Positions 10,867-21,439 are shown, counted from the stretch's first letter. The stretch is 64,000 bases of DNA from Streptomyces sp. MUM 203J (GCF_022414595.1 NZ_JADWYO010000013.1:1-64000), one strand, 5' to 3'. Notes: a model not told the origin generated them from the sequence alone. Program-made: numbers and translations.

Positions 10867-12248
10867 TGGCCGCCCTCCTCGCCCTTGCGCGCCGCGTGCT
10901 CCCCGGCAGCTCCGTCCCGCGCCGAAGGCACACCGGAGGCTCCGCTCTCCGTCTCGGCCGCAGACCCTTCAGCGTCCGCCGCGCCAGTCCGTTCCCCGGA
11001 AACCTCGGCGTCGGAAACCTCAGCCTCAGAAGCCTCAGCGTCGGAAACCTCAGCCTCGGAGACCTCGGCGTCGGCACCCGGGGCCTCACCGGTCCCGGAC
11101 TTGTCAGCGTCGGCATCGGCACCGGTCCCGGCCGCCGGGACCTCGCCCGCCGCGGACCCCGCCGCCTCCGACGCCTCGTCCGCGGCTCCGCCGGACCCGG
11201 GCCCGTCGTCCGCGGACTCGGCGGAGCCCGCCTCGGCCTCAGGAGCCCCAGCGGCTCCGGACCCGTCGGCCCCGGAGCCGTCCGGCTCCGCCCCGGCAGC
11301 GGCAGGCACATCGCCCTCGGGCTCCACCGGCTCGGAACCCGCAGCCGTCTCCGCCCCGGCGTCAGCCGACTCGTGGTCCTCCACGGCATGGCGGACCACG
11401 TCCGCGTCCTCCGCGGACGAACCCAGGTACGCCTCGATCACCGCCGGATGCTGCTGCACCTCACCCGGCGTGCCCTCGGCGATCTTCTTGCCGAAGTTCA
11501 GGACCATCACCCGGTCCGCCACCGACATCACCAGCCGCATGTCGTGCTCGATCAGCAGCACGCTCACGCCCAGCTCCGTGTTGATACGGCGGATCAGCTG
11601 CTCCAGCTCCAGCTTCTCCGTCGGGTTCGTGCCCGCCGCGGGCTCGTCCAGCAGCAGCACCTTCGGATCCGTCGCCAGCGCACGCGCGATCTCCAGGCTC
11701 CGCTGATCGCCGTAGCTCAGGCTCCCCGCGATCTCGTTGAGCTTGTCCTCCAGACCGACGAACCGCAGCAGCCGATGCGCCCGCTCGTCGCTCTCCCGCT
11801 CGGCCCGGCGCGCGGACGGCAACCCCAGCATGATCGACACCGGACCGGCCTTCAGCCGCGTCTCCACCGCGATCTTCACGTTCTCCAGCGCCGTCAACGC
11901 CGAGAACAGCCGGATGTTCTGGAACGTCCGCGCCAGGCCGATCCGGTTCACCAGATGCGGCTTGCTGCCCAGCAGAGACTTCTGACCGCCCCCCTCGGGA
12001 AGGAAGACGATCTCCCCCTCCTGCGGGGTGTACGCACCGGTCAGCGAGTTGAAGAACGACGTCTTCCCCGCACCGTTCGGGCCGATCACCGCCAGGACCT
12101 CGCCCCGGCGCATCGACATGTTCACCTGGTTCAGCACCGTCAAGCCGCCGAACCGCAGCGTCACATCGCTGACCCGCAGCACCAGGTCCGGGCTGTCCTC
12201 CCCGGCACCCCCGGCCGCCTTCGGCCCGCTCGTCACATCAGTGGTCAT
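10863..12248 (-). CDS. livG: Branched-chain amino acid ABC transporter ATPase LivG with long acidic tail
   Basis: Residues 1-285 are a normal LivG ATPase: Walker A GPNGAGKTSFF near 56, signature LSYGDQRSLEIARAL, Walker B VLLLDEPAAGTNP, and the D-loop/H-loop segment LLIEHDMRLVM. About 175 extra residues follow, made almost only of Ala, Glu, Asp, Ser, Gly and Pro, including EVS/EAS/DAE repeats. LivG is usually 255-290 residues, so this tail is unusual and probably disordered. The start codon overlaps the livM stop (TGATG), and the stop overlaps the livF start (ATGA). Confidence 0.93.
   Translation of the reverse strand: MTTDVTSGPKAAGGAGEDSPDLVLRVSDVTLRFGGLTVLNQVNMSMRRGEVLAVIGPNGAGKTSFFNSLTGAYTPQEGEIVFLPEGGGQKSLLGSKPHLVNRIGLARTFQNIRLFSALTALENVKIAVETRLKAGPVSIMLGLPSARRAERESDERAHRLLRFVGLEDKLNEIAGSLSYGDQRSLEIARALATDPKVLLLDEPAAGTNPTEKLELEQLIRRINTELGVSVLLIEHDMRLVMSVADRVMVLNFGKKIAEGTPGEVQQHPAVIEAYLGSSAEDADVVRHAVEDHESADAGAETAAGSEPVEPEGDVPAAAGAEPDGSGADGSGAAGAPEAEAGSAESADDGPGSGGAADEASEAAGSAAGEVPAAGTGADADADKSGTGEAPGADAEVSEAEVSDAEASEAEVSDAEVSGERTGAADAEGSAAETESGASGVPSARDGAAGEHAARKGEEGGQ
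10997..11076. repeat. 15-bp imperfect repeats in the livG tail
   Basis: Units of the type tcggaaacctcagcc recur in-frame (exact copies at 11011 and 11041, diverged copies between them). On the minus strand they encode repeated EVS(D/E)AE blocks. This repeat structure suggests that the tail grew by tandem duplication. Confidence 0.8.
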
Positions 12249-13612
12249 CAGACCTTGCCTCCCGCCGGCTCAGCCACCGCGTCCGCGCCACCCGCGCCGT
12301 CCTCCGCCTTCAGCTCACGCTGCCGGCGACGCGACGGCCAGATGCCCTGAGGCCGGTAGATCATCATGATCACCAGCAGAGCGCCCAGATACATGTACCG
12401 GTCCGCCGGATCCACGTAGTCCCTGAGCACCTCCGGCAGCCACACCAGCACCGCCGCACCTGCCAGCACACCCGGAATCGACCCCATACCACCGAAGATG
12501 ACGTACGCCAGAATCAGAATCGACTGAAGCAGCGGGAACACCTCGGGGTTGATGTAGCCGTACTTGCTCGTGAAGATCACACCGGCCACACCCGACGTCG
12601 ACGCGCCGATGGCGAACGCCATCAGCTTGAAGCGCACGGTGTCCACACCGTTCGCCGCCGCCGCGATCTCGTCCTCACGGATCGCCGTCCACGCCCGGCC
12701 CACACGCGAATGCTCAAGCCTCGCGAACAGCACGATCACCAGAACGATGAAGAACAGCAGCAGGTACCAGTACGGCAACGGCTTGATCGACCACTCGAAC
12801 TGAATCCCCAGGAAGTCCACCGAGAAGTCCGGAATCAGCCGCGCGCCCTGCGGGCCACCCGTGATCCCGTCCGCGTTCTTCGCGACCAGATAAATGATCT
12901 CGTGGAAACCCAGCGTCACGATCGCCAGATAGTCACCCCGCAGCCGCAGCGTCGGCGCACCCAGCAGCACACCCGTGATCAGACAGGTCACCACCGCGAT
13001 CGGAATCACCCAGAACGGATTCAGCACCACCGGCGGCTCGACCGGCAGACGCCCCGTCCAGAACGCCGTCGAATACGCACCCACCGCGAAGAACGCGAAG
13101 AAACCCAGATCCAGCAGACCCGCCCAGCCGATCACCACATTCAGACCGATCGCCAGCAACGCGAAGATCGCGATCTGGTCCACCAGCACCGTCTGCCACG
13201 TCCGCGACAACAACGACGGCACCACGATCGCCAGCAGCAACGCCAGGGCGATCAGCCCCCACCGCAACCGAGGATCCGCCTGAATCCGGCCCCGCACCGC
13301 GGCCACCGGACCACCCACACCCGACCGGGCCTGCTTCAGCGCCCCACCGATCGGCCGCCCTGCGAACTCCCGCAGCGCCCACACACCGACCGTCAGCGCC
13401 AGACACACCCACAACCGCGGGCCGAACAGCGAACCCTTCAACGAATAGAAGACGTCCCGGGTGTTTCCCTGCTCACCCGTCACCAGCGCCAGCAGCACAC
13501 CCAGCGCCACCATCGCCCACAGCCGTACGAAACGAGGCTGCTGATACCAGGCCGTACGCCGAAGCCTGCTCGCCGCCGAAACGACGTCCTTCGAGGACTC
13601 GACCGTGCTCAT
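12248..13612 (-). CDS. livM: Branched-chain amino acid ABC transporter permease LivM
   Basis: A 454-residue polytopic membrane permease. About 150 N-terminal residues with two to three hydrophobic spans precede the conserved LivM core (GLNVVIGWAGLLDLGFFAFFAVGAY, split here by no gap). Downstream lie GAPTLRLRGDYLAIVTLGF and the EAA-type loop GRAWTAIREDEIAAAANGV. The C terminus is a charged cytoplasmic tail. The ATG at 13612 forms an ATGA overlap with livH, which is why I prefer it to the longer frame to 13702. It forms the membrane channel with LivH. Confidence 0.93.
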   Translation of the reverse strand: MSTVESSKDVVSAASRLRRTAWYQQPRFVRLWAMVALGVLLALVTGEQGNTRDVFYSLKGSLFGPRLWVCLALTVGVWALREFAGRPIGGALKQARSGVGGPVAAVRGRIQADPRLRWGLIALALLLAIVVPSLLSRTWQTVLVDQIAIFALLAIGLNVVIGWAGLLDLGFFAFFAVGAYSTAFWTGRLPVEPPVVLNPFWVIPIAVVTCLITGVLLGAPTLRLRGDYLAIVTLGFHEIIYLVAKNADGITGGPQGARLIPDFSVDFLGIQFEWSIKPLPYWYLLLFFIVLVIVLFARLEHSRVGRAWTAIREDEIAAAANGVDTVRFKLMAFAIGASTSGVAGVIFTSKYGYINPEVFPLLQSILILAYVIFGGMGSIPGVLAGAAVLVWLPEVLRDYVDPADRYMYLGALLVIMMIYRPQGIWPSRRRQRELKAEDGAGGADAVAEPAGGKV

Positions 13613-14532
13613 GCCGCCCTCCCCACCTGCTTGCCGAGGATGCCCATCGGACGGAACATCAGCACCAGAATCAGAACCACCATCGCGGAGACACTGCGCC
13701 ACTCGTCACCCAGCAGCGGCACCGTCATCGTCTCCACCACACCGATCAGCACACCACCCGCCATCGCACCGCGGATATTGCCGATCCCACCGACCACCGC
13801 CGCCGCGAACGCCGTGATACCCGGAATGAACCCCATCGTGTAGGACACCTGATTGAGATTCGCGAACAGGAACCCGGCCACACCGCCGAGCACACCGCCG
13901 ATCACGAACGTCCGGGAGATCACCCGGTCGATGTCCACGCCCATCAACGACGCCACCTCGGCATCCTGAGCGACAGCCCGAATACCCCTGCCCAGCTTCG
14001 TCCGGTTCACCACCAGATCCAGCGCGATCATCATGACCACCGCCGTCGCGAACTGAAGCAGCTGAGTGATATTCACCCCCGCCCCGAACAACGTGAACAC
14101 CGTGCGGTTCTCATACATCTCCGGCAGCGTCATCGGGTCACGCCCGAACAGCTTCCCCGCCAGGTTGTAGAGGAAGAACGACGCACCGATCGCAGTGATC
14201 AAGAAGATCAGCCGAGGTGCACGCCGCCTCCGCAACGGCCGGTACGCCACCTTTTCCAGGCCGTACGCGGTCACGCCGCCGAACAACGCCGAACCCGCCA
14301 GGGCCAGCGCGACGAAGCCGATCGACGCCAGCGCCGAGGGATTGTCCCCCGGACTCACCAGCTGAAGCACGATGAGACTGCCGTAGGCACCCAGCATGAA
14401 CACCTCGCTGTGCGCGAAGTTGATCAGCTGGAGAACACCGTAGACAAGGGTGTAACCGATGGCGATGACGGCATACAGAGAGCCGAGCATCAACCCCAGG
14501 ACGAGATAGTCCCAGAATTCCTGAAGGGACAT
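13609..14532 (-). CDS. livH: Branched-chain amino acid ABC transporter permease LivH
   Basis: A 307-residue permease with about eight hydrophobic segments. Family motifs include LMLGSLYAVIAIGYTLVYG, LINFAHSEVFMLGAY and the EAA loop GRGIRAVAQDAEVASLMGVD. The ATG at 14532 is preceded by AAGGAAG with good spacing; the longer frame to 14577 lacks this. It is the first gene of the tightly coupled livHMGF block, separated from livK by a hairpin. Confidence 0.93.
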   Translation of the reverse strand: MSLQEFWDYLVLGLMLGSLYAVIAIGYTLVYGVLQLINFAHSEVFMLGAYGSLIVLQLVSPGDNPSALASIGFVALALAGSALFGGVTAYGLEKVAYRPLRRRRAPRLIFLITAIGASFFLYNLAGKLFGRDPMTLPEMYENRTVFTLFGAGVNITQLLQFATAVVMMIALDLVVNRTKLGRGIRAVAQDAEVASLMGVDIDRVISRTFVIGGVLGGVAGFLFANLNQVSYTMGFIPGITAFAAAVVGGIGNIRGAMAGGVLIGVVETMTVPLLGDEWRSVSAMVVLILVLMFRPMGILGKQVGRAA

Positions 14533-14615
14533 GGAACAGACTTCCTTGTGGGAACCGAGCGGGACCGCGACGCTCATGGCGCCGGGGCGGCCCGCGGCCG
14601 AACATGCGGATCACA

Positions 14616-14651
14616 ACGGGGGTCGGGAGAACCGCTCCTCCCGACCCCCGT
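14616..14651 (-). terminator. livK-livH intercistronic stem-loop (attenuator-like)
   Basis: A perfect 14-bp inverted repeat (acgggggtcgggag / ctcccgacccccgt) with an 8-base loop lies between the livK stop and the livH start, with no U-run. Such hairpins usually let the binding protein be made in excess over the membrane genes by partial termination or by protecting the livK mRNA 3' end. Confidence 0.7.
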
Positions 14652-14676
14652 ACGTCTGGCACCAGCCGCTTCGGCC

Positions 14677-15837
14677 TCAGCCAACCAGCTCGTTGATGTT
14701 GCCCTGGTAGGCGATCTTGCCGCCCTTCACCTGGTACAGGTACACATCGCTGCCCTTGAACTCACCGTTCTCGTCGAACGAGAACGTCTTGGTCAGGCCC
14801 TTGTACTCGGCCTTCGCCAGCGCGTCCCGCAGGGCCTCACGCTGGACGTCACCCTTCATTTCCTTGATCTGCTCGATCACCATGTTGGTGATGTCGTACG
14901 CCTCGGCCGAGTAGGTACCCGGCGCCCGGTTGAACGCCTTCTGGTACTCCTCGGAGAACTTCTTCGTCCCCGCCTCGACCGTCGCGTCCGTGCACGGGCA
15001 GGTCAGGAACCAGTTCTCCGACCCGTCACCGGACAGTTCGATGAACTTGGCGTCGTTCGTGCCGTCACCGGAGATCGCGGCACCCTTGTAGCCGGCTTCC
15101 TTCAGCTTCTTCGCGAACGGCGCCGCGTCCTGGTAGTAGCCCGCGTAGATCAGCGCGTCCGCCTTGGAGTTGACGACGTCCTTCGCCGTCGCGCTGTAGT
15201 CCGGGGTCTTCTGCGGCACGGACTTGCGGAGCACCTCGATGCCCGCGTCCTTCAGACCCTTCTCCGCCACCGCCGCCAGACCGGCGCCGTAGTCGGTCTT
15301 GTCGTCGATCAGGTAGACCTTCTTGGCCTGGAGCTTCTTGGCGTAGTACGTCGCCATGCCCGCGCCCTGCATGTTGTCGTTCGGCACACCGCGCAGCAGG
15401 CTCTTGAAGCCGTTCTTCGGGTCCGTCAGCGTCGGGTTGGTGGCCGACGGGGACACCGTCACCAGCCCCGCCTCGGCGTACAGCGGCGACGACGTGTTGG
15501 TGGCGCCGGAGAACGCCGGACCCACCACCGCGACGACACTCTCGTCGTCGATCACCTTCTGGGCCGCGGAGGGCGCCTTGTCGGGCAGGCCCTGGTCGTC
15601 CGCCGCCACGTACTCCAGCTTCACGTCCAGGTCGCCCTTGGCGTTCGCCTGGTCGATCGCGAGCTTGATGCCGTTCTGCATGTTCTCGCCCAGCGCGACG
15701 TTGTCACCCGACAACGGGCCCTGGAACGCGATCTTGAGCGTGTCACCGTCGCTGCCGGAGTCCGATCCGCACCCGGTCAACGCCAGAGCACCCACTGCCA
15801 GCGGGACCGCCAGCCGGACGATGGTCTTGTTCAGCAC
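14677..15837 (-). CDS. livK: Branched-chain amino acid ABC transporter substrate-binding lipoprotein
   Basis: A 386-residue extracytoplasmic lipoprotein. The signal peptide ends in the lipobox LTGC (Cys near residue 23), predicting lipidation by Lgt (whose gene is at 52040-52984). The mature part is a Leu/Ile/Val-binding-type Venus-flytrap protein: LKIAFQGPLSGDNVALGENM, then VVAVVGPAFSGATNTSSPLY, and VYLIDDKTDYGAGLAAV. It starts with GTG after GGGAG. It delivers substrate to LivHM; the ligand is likely branched-chain amino acids, but amides or glutamate-like compounds bind related proteins. Confidence 0.92.
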   Translation of the reverse strand: MLNKTIVRLAVPLAVGALALTGCGSDSGSDGDTLKIAFQGPLSGDNVALGENMQNGIKLAIDQANAKGDLDVKLEYVAADDQGLPDKAPSAAQKVIDDESVVAVVGPAFSGATNTSSPLYAEAGLVTVSPSATNPTLTDPKNGFKSLLRGVPNDNMQGAGMATYYAKKLQAKKVYLIDDKTDYGAGLAAVAEKGLKDAGIEVLRKSVPQKTPDYSATAKDVVNSKADALIYAGYYQDAAPFAKKLKEAGYKGAAISGDGTNDAKFIELSGDGSENWFLTCPCTDATVEAGTKKFSEEYQKAFNRAPGTYSAEAYDITNMVIEQIKEMKGDVQREALRDALAKAEYKGLTKTFSFDENGEFKGSDVYLYQVKGGKIAYQGNINELVG

Positions 15838-16246
15838 AACGCACTCCCTGGAGCCGCCCGAACGATCTTGTGAGTAAAGGAAGTTCGAACAACTTCCTCA
15901 CATGACACCGCTTGTCCGTGCGGTGTGCGGGGAATGTAATCGTCTGATCGGGCCGCCCGATAGCCGCCTTGGGGATGTGTGATCGGCCTGTGACCTGTGT
16001 CATGCGCCGGAATGAGAACACTCCTTACCGGCCAGCGGACAACTCGCCCGTCACCTCAAGATCCCCCCGACACATGCATGTTCCATGCATCCACGTGCCA
16101 CACCCCCCGAAACTCCCACACCTGCCCTCTGAACACGACAAAGGCCCCCGGTCGCCCCTCACTCCTCCCGGAGCGAGACACCGACCGGAGGCCTGCCCCA
16201 CAGCCCTCCGCACCCGAACAGCCGCCGCGCGGCCGCCTCCTGGCGC
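15838..16246. other. livK leader and livK-pdtaR intergenic region
   Basis: No convincing gene is present in these 409 bases. They contain the livK promoter/leader with a perfect 8-bp inverted repeat (aggaagtt cgaac aacttcct, 15878-15898), a possible operator or mRNA hairpin. Further right is the pdtaR terminator at 16142-16194. Confidence 0.6.
16142..16194 (-). terminator. Terminator downstream of pdtaR
   Basis: A long, slightly imperfect GC-rich inverted repeat (aggcccccggtcg ... cgaccggaggcct) lies about 50 bases after the pdtaR stop and ends before the livK leader. Confidence 0.6.
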
Positions 16247-16906
16247 CTACTGCTCGTCCTTCGCGGCCCGCTTCTCCTCGTCGTCCTCGATGACCGCCTG
16301 CGCGACCTGCTGCATGGACATCCGCCGGTCCATGGACGTCTTCTGGATCCACCGGAACGCGGCGGGCTCCGTCAGCCCGTACTGCGTCTGCAGGACGCTC
16401 TTCGCCCTGTCCACCAGCTTCCGGGTCTCCAGCCGCGCGGCGAGATCCTGGACCTCCTTCTCCAGTGCCCGCAGCTCCGCGAAGCGCGAGACGGCCATCT
16501 CGATCGCCGGGACGACGTCGCTCTTGCTGAAGGGCTTCACCAGGTACGCCATCGCCCCGGCGTCCCTGGCCCGCTCGACCAGCTCGCGCTGGGAGAACGC
16601 GGTGAGCATCAGGACCGGGGCGATCGACTCGCCGGCGATCTTCTCGGCGGCGGAGATGCCGTCCAGGACGGGCATCTTCACGTCCAGGATCACCAGGTCG
16701 GGGTTCAGCTCCCGGGCCAGCTCGACGGCACGGGCGCCGTCTCCGGCCTCACCGACGACCGTGTAGCCCTCCTCCTCCAGCATCTCCTTGAGGTCGAGGC
16801 GGATGAGGGCCTCGTCCTCGGCGATGACGACGCGGGTCGTCAGCGGCGGGACGTGCGACCGGTTGTCGTCGTCTGCGGCGGGCTGGGGCGACTCGGGGGC
16901 GGTCAC
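16247..16906 (-). CDS. pdtaR: ANTAR-domain response regulator PdtaR
   Basis: A 219-residue two-component regulator with an N-terminal receiver domain (phosphate-accepting Asp in LVILDVKMPVLDG; acidic pair AEDEAL; Thr/Lys in MLTAF and VKPFSKSD). It has a C-terminal ANTAR RNA-binding domain (ETRKLVDRAKSVLQ, AFRWIQKTSMDRRMSMQQVA). ANTAR proteins bind paired hairpins in nascent mRNA and prevent termination. The GTG at 16906 (VTAPESPQP) follows GAGGAG; the longer frame runs into the antisense of the tRNA gene and is not real. Its sensor kinase is not in this window. The gene is divergent from the tRNA. Confidence 0.93.
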   Translation of the reverse strand: MTAPESPQPAADDDNRSHVPPLTTRVVIAEDEALIRLDLKEMLEEEGYTVVGEAGDGARAVELARELNPDLVILDVKMPVLDGISAAEKIAGESIAPVLMLTAFSQRELVERARDAGAMAYLVKPFSKSDVVPAIEMAVSRFAELRALEKEVQDLAARLETRKLVDRAKSVLQTQYGLTEPAAFRWIQKTSMDRRMSMQQVAQAVIEDDEEKRAAKDEQ

Positions 16907-17005
16907 GGAGGCTCCTCGGGGGCGGGCGGTATAGCTCCCCATGAGCCTACCTAGCTGCGGTATGGTGGACACGCAGCGGGTCGGGGGAAACCTTCGATTC
17001 TGCGA

Positions 17006-17080
17006 GCCCCGGTAGCCCAATTGGCAGCAGGCGATGGATTCAAAACCCATACAGTGTCGGTTCGAATCCGACCCGGGGCA
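17006..17080 (+). tRNA. tRNA with anticodon CAA (tRNA-Leu by anticodon, short variable arm)
   Basis: A 75-base cloverleaf can be drawn: acceptor GCCCCGG/CCGGGGC plus discriminator A, a short D arm with GG, and an anticodon stem ATGGA/CCCAT with one A-C mismatch. The loop TTCAAAA gives anticodon CAA. A 5-base variable loop (ACAGT) and T arm GTCGG-TTCGAAT-CCGAC follow. CCA is not encoded. CAA decodes UUG (Leu), but the variable loop is of the short type, whereas bacterial tRNA-Leu normally has a long arm. Gene position between pdtaR and pyk, beside a decayed element, is typical of tRNA-associated integration sites. Confidence 0.75.
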
Positions 17081-17189
17081 CTTTTCCTTCGTTTCCAAGG
17101 TCGCATCACCTGGGCAGCGGGATCACCCGGACGCGTGATTCGCGACGATCCTCCCGCACAGAAGAGCGGATTTCGCAAGAGCCGGCCGC

Positions 17190-17925
17190 ATGCACGTCCT
17201 GCAAACCCGCCGTCGCGCTCTTGCTCCGGCAGGCCGAGGCCGCAGTCTGAACTCCGTCAGCAGGGAGACCGGCTTATCCGGGGCGGCCATCCGCTCCCGG
17301 CAGATCGGATCGATCAGCTCCAGGCGAGCCCGCTCTGCCCGAGGTGCTGCGACGCTGCACAGCCGCCTGCCGACCGGGCCGCGTACGCGTACCTCCTCGG
17401 ACTCCGCCTCGGGGACGGCTGCATCAGCATGCACCGGCGCGAGGTGTTCTGCCTGCGCATCGTGTGTGCTGATGCCCGGCCGGGACTCATCGCGGCATGT
17501 GAAACAGCAGTCCGGGCCGTTCGGCCGGACAACAGCGTGTACCGCGTGCCGAACCGGGGTTGCGTGACGGTCACCTCCACCGGCAAGCACTGGCCCCCCC
17601 TCTTCCCCCAGCACGGCCCCCGCAGGAGGCACGAGCGGCGGATCGCCCTCGAAGACCGGCAGCAGGCCGTCGTCGACGCCCGCCCCTGGGACTTCGTCCG
17701 GGGGCTTCATCCACTCCGACGGGTGCCGGGTCACCGACTGGACCACCCGGCTCCACGAACGTGTCCGATGACATCCGGGAACCGTTCACCGGGACCCTGG
17801 AGGAGCCCGGCGTCCCGAGGACGCACTGCACACGCAACGGCAACCCGTACGACATCTCCGCCGCCCGGCGGACGTCCATCGCGCTCATGGACGCCCACGT
17901 CGGCGCGGAGCACCGGCGCAGCACC
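17190..17925 (+). pseudogene. Decayed LAGLIDADG-type (HTH plus endonuclease-like) gene
   Basis: Three reading frames together give one recognisable protein. Frame 3 from 17190 has the HTH-like start SLNSVSRETGLSGAAIRS. Frame 2 then has CPRCCDAAQPPADRAAYAYL and LLGLRLGDGCISM, the first LAGLIDADG-like motif, through KHWPPLFPQHGPRRRHERRI to WDFVRG. A one-base insertion in a G run near 17700 moves to frame 3 with GFIHSDGCRVTDWTTRL, the second motif. A deletion then leads to frame 1 with TNVSDDIREPF and HCTRNGNPYDISAARR. Intact relatives are common in Streptomyces. The end runs into the 3' end of pyk. It lies directly after the tRNA. Confidence 0.7.
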
Positions 17926-17927
17926 GG

Positions 17928-19355
<1,428 letters not shown>

Positions 19356-19627
19356 GAGGGGAGCCTATGGCTTACCGCCGGGTAGAGATGTGGTTCTGTG
19401 TGGCCTTTCAACAGCCTTTGGATGAATGCTTGTTGACAAGTGTTGAAGTGTGCGGATGAGTGCTCCGATGAGCGGTGTTCAGAGGGTGACTTCACGGCGG
19501 GTGTGAGTGGCAGACCGTCAGATCGACTTGAGTGAAGGGGTGTTCGAGGCAGGGTGTGGCGGGCCAGAATGCGTCGCACGTCGTGTCTACGCGCGTCGCA
19601 TGCGAACGGAACGTCAGGGGAGCTGGA

Positions 19628-21439
19628 ATGCCGTTGAACCGTAGGTCGTTTCTGGAGCGGTCCGCAGCCGTGGGTGCCGGTGTGGCGGCGACGGGTGCGG
19701 CGGGCTCCGCCACCGCACAGGCCGCGCCCGCCGGGCGGCCGGGCCGTGGTGGTGCGCCGAGGCGGTACGCGTTCACCGTGATGGGGACGACCGACCTGCA
19801 CGGTCATGTCTTCAACTGGGACTACTTCACGGACCGGGAGTACGACGACAAGGCACACAACGATGTCGGCCTGGCGAAGATCTCGACGCTGGTGAACCGG
19901 GTGCGGGACGAGAAGGGCCGCAGCAACACGCTGCTGATCGACGCGGGTGACACGATCCAGGGCACCCAGCTCTCGTACTACTACGCCAAGGTGGATCCGA
20001 TCACCGCGGAGAGCGGGCCGGTGCATCCGATGGCGCGGGCGATGAACGCGATCGGGTACGACGCGGCGGCGCTCGGCAACCACGAGTTCAACTACGGCAT
20101 CCCGGTCCTGCGGAAGTTCGAGGAGCAGTGTGCGTTCCCGCTGCTGGGGGCGAACGCGCTGGACGCGAGGACGCTGCGCCCGGCATTCGCTCCGTACAGC
20201 ATGCACCGTCTGCGGACGCCGTGCGGGCGGGATGTGCGGGTGGCGGTGCTGGGGCTGACGAACCCGGGCATCGCGATCTGGGACAAGGCGCATGTCGGCG
20301 GGAAGATGGTGTTCCCGGGACTGGAGGAGCAGGCGGCGCACTGGGTGCCGAGGCTGCGCTCGATGGGTGCGGACGTGGTGCTGGTGTCGGCGCACTCCGG
20401 GTCGAGTGGGACGTCGTCGTACGGGGATCAGCTGCCGTACGTGGAGAACGCGGCGGCGCTGGTGGCGGAGCAGGTGCCGGGGATCGACGCGGTCCTGGTG
20501 GGTCATGCGCACACGGAGATCCCGGAGTACCGGGTGGCGAACAGGGAGACCGGCAGGGACGTCGTGCTGTCGGAGCCTTTGAAGTGGGGGCAGCGGCTGA
20601 CGCTGTTCGACTTCGGCCTGGTGTGGTCGCGGGGCCGCTGGGTGGTCGAGGAGGTCGGCGCCCGAGTGCTGAACTCGAACGAGGCCGTCGAGGACCCGGA
20701 GATCGTGAAGCTGCTGTCGGACGAGCACGAGAAGGTCGTGACGTACGTCAACCAGGTGATCGGCACGTCCTTGGCGGAGATGACGACGGCCGAGGCGCCG
20801 TGGCGGGACGAGCCGGTGATCGATCTGATCAACCATGTCCAGGCGGAGACGGTGAGGGCCGCGCTGGCGGGTGGGGCGTACGGGTCGCTGCCGGTGCTGT
20901 CGCAGGCTTCGTGTTTCTCACGCTCTGCGGTGGTTCCGGCGGGTGAGGTGACGATCCGTGAGGTGGCGGGGCTGTACGTGTTCGAGAACACGCTGGAGGC
21001 GCGGGTTCTCACGGGTGCGCAGCTGAAGGACTATCTGGAGTACTCGGCGCGGTACTACGTGCGCACGGCGCCGGATGCTCCGGTGGATCCGGCCGCGCTG
21101 ACGAACGCGGACGGTACGCCGGACTACAACTATGACGTGGTGTACGGGGTGACGTACGACGTCGACATCACGCAGCCGGTGGGGTCGCGGATCGTGGATC
21201 TGGCGTTCGAGGGGGCGCCGGTGGATCCGGCGGCGGAGTTCGTGCTGGCGGTGAACAACTACCGGGCGAGTGGGGGCGGGGCGTTTCCGCATGTGGCGTC
21301 GGCTCCCCAGGTGTGGGCGAACTCGGACGAGATCCGCAACACGATCATTCGGTGGGTGCAGGCCCGGGGGGTGGTGGATCCGGCCGAGTTCGCCTCGGTG
21401 GGGTGGCGGCTGACGCGTGCGGGTGTTCCGGTGTTCTAG
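19628..21439 (+). CDS. Tat-exported 5'-nucleotidase / 2',3'-cyclic phosphodiesterase
   Basis: A 603-residue secreted metallophosphoesterase. The ATG at 19628 follows GGGGAG and gives MPLNRRSFLERSAAVGAG, a twin-arginine (RRSFL) signal. The calcineurin-like domain shows the metal ligands in TTDLHGHVFNWD, IDAGDTIQGT, LGNHEFNYG, VSAHSG and VGHAHTEIP. The C-terminal 5'-nucleotidase domain (VIDLINHVQAETVRAAL; LYVFENTLEARVLTG) binds the base. It likely salvages phosphate and nucleosides from extracellular nucleotides, so phosphate control is plausible though I saw no PHO box I would defend. It is transcribed away from pyk. Confidence 0.9.
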   Translation: MPLNRRSFLERSAAVGAGVAATGAAGSATAQAAPAGRPGRGGAPRRYAFTVMGTTDLHGHVFNWDYFTDREYDDKAHNDVGLAKISTLVNRVRDEKGRSNTLLIDAGDTIQGTQLSYYYAKVDPITAESGPVHPMARAMNAIGYDAAALGNHEFNYGIPVLRKFEEQCAFPLLGANALDARTLRPAFAPYSMHRLRTPCGRDVRVAVLGLTNPGIAIWDKAHVGGKMVFPGLEEQAAHWVPRLRSMGADVVLVSAHSGSSGTSSYGDQLPYVENAAALVAEQVPGIDAVLVGHAHTEIPEYRVANRETGRDVVLSEPLKWGQRLTLFDFGLVWSRGRWVVEEVGARVLNSNEAVEDPEIVKLLSDEHEKVVTYVNQVIGTSLAEMTTAEAPWRDEPVIDLINHVQAETVRAALAGGAYGSLPVLSQASCFSRSAVVPAGEVTIREVAGLYVFENTLEARVLTGAQLKDYLEYSARYYVRTAPDAPVDPAALTNADGTPDYNYDVVYGVTYDVDITQPVGSRIVDLAFEGAPVDPAAEFVLAVNNYRASGGGAFPHVASAPQVWANSDEIRNTIIRWVQARGVVDPAEFASVGWRLTRAGVPVF

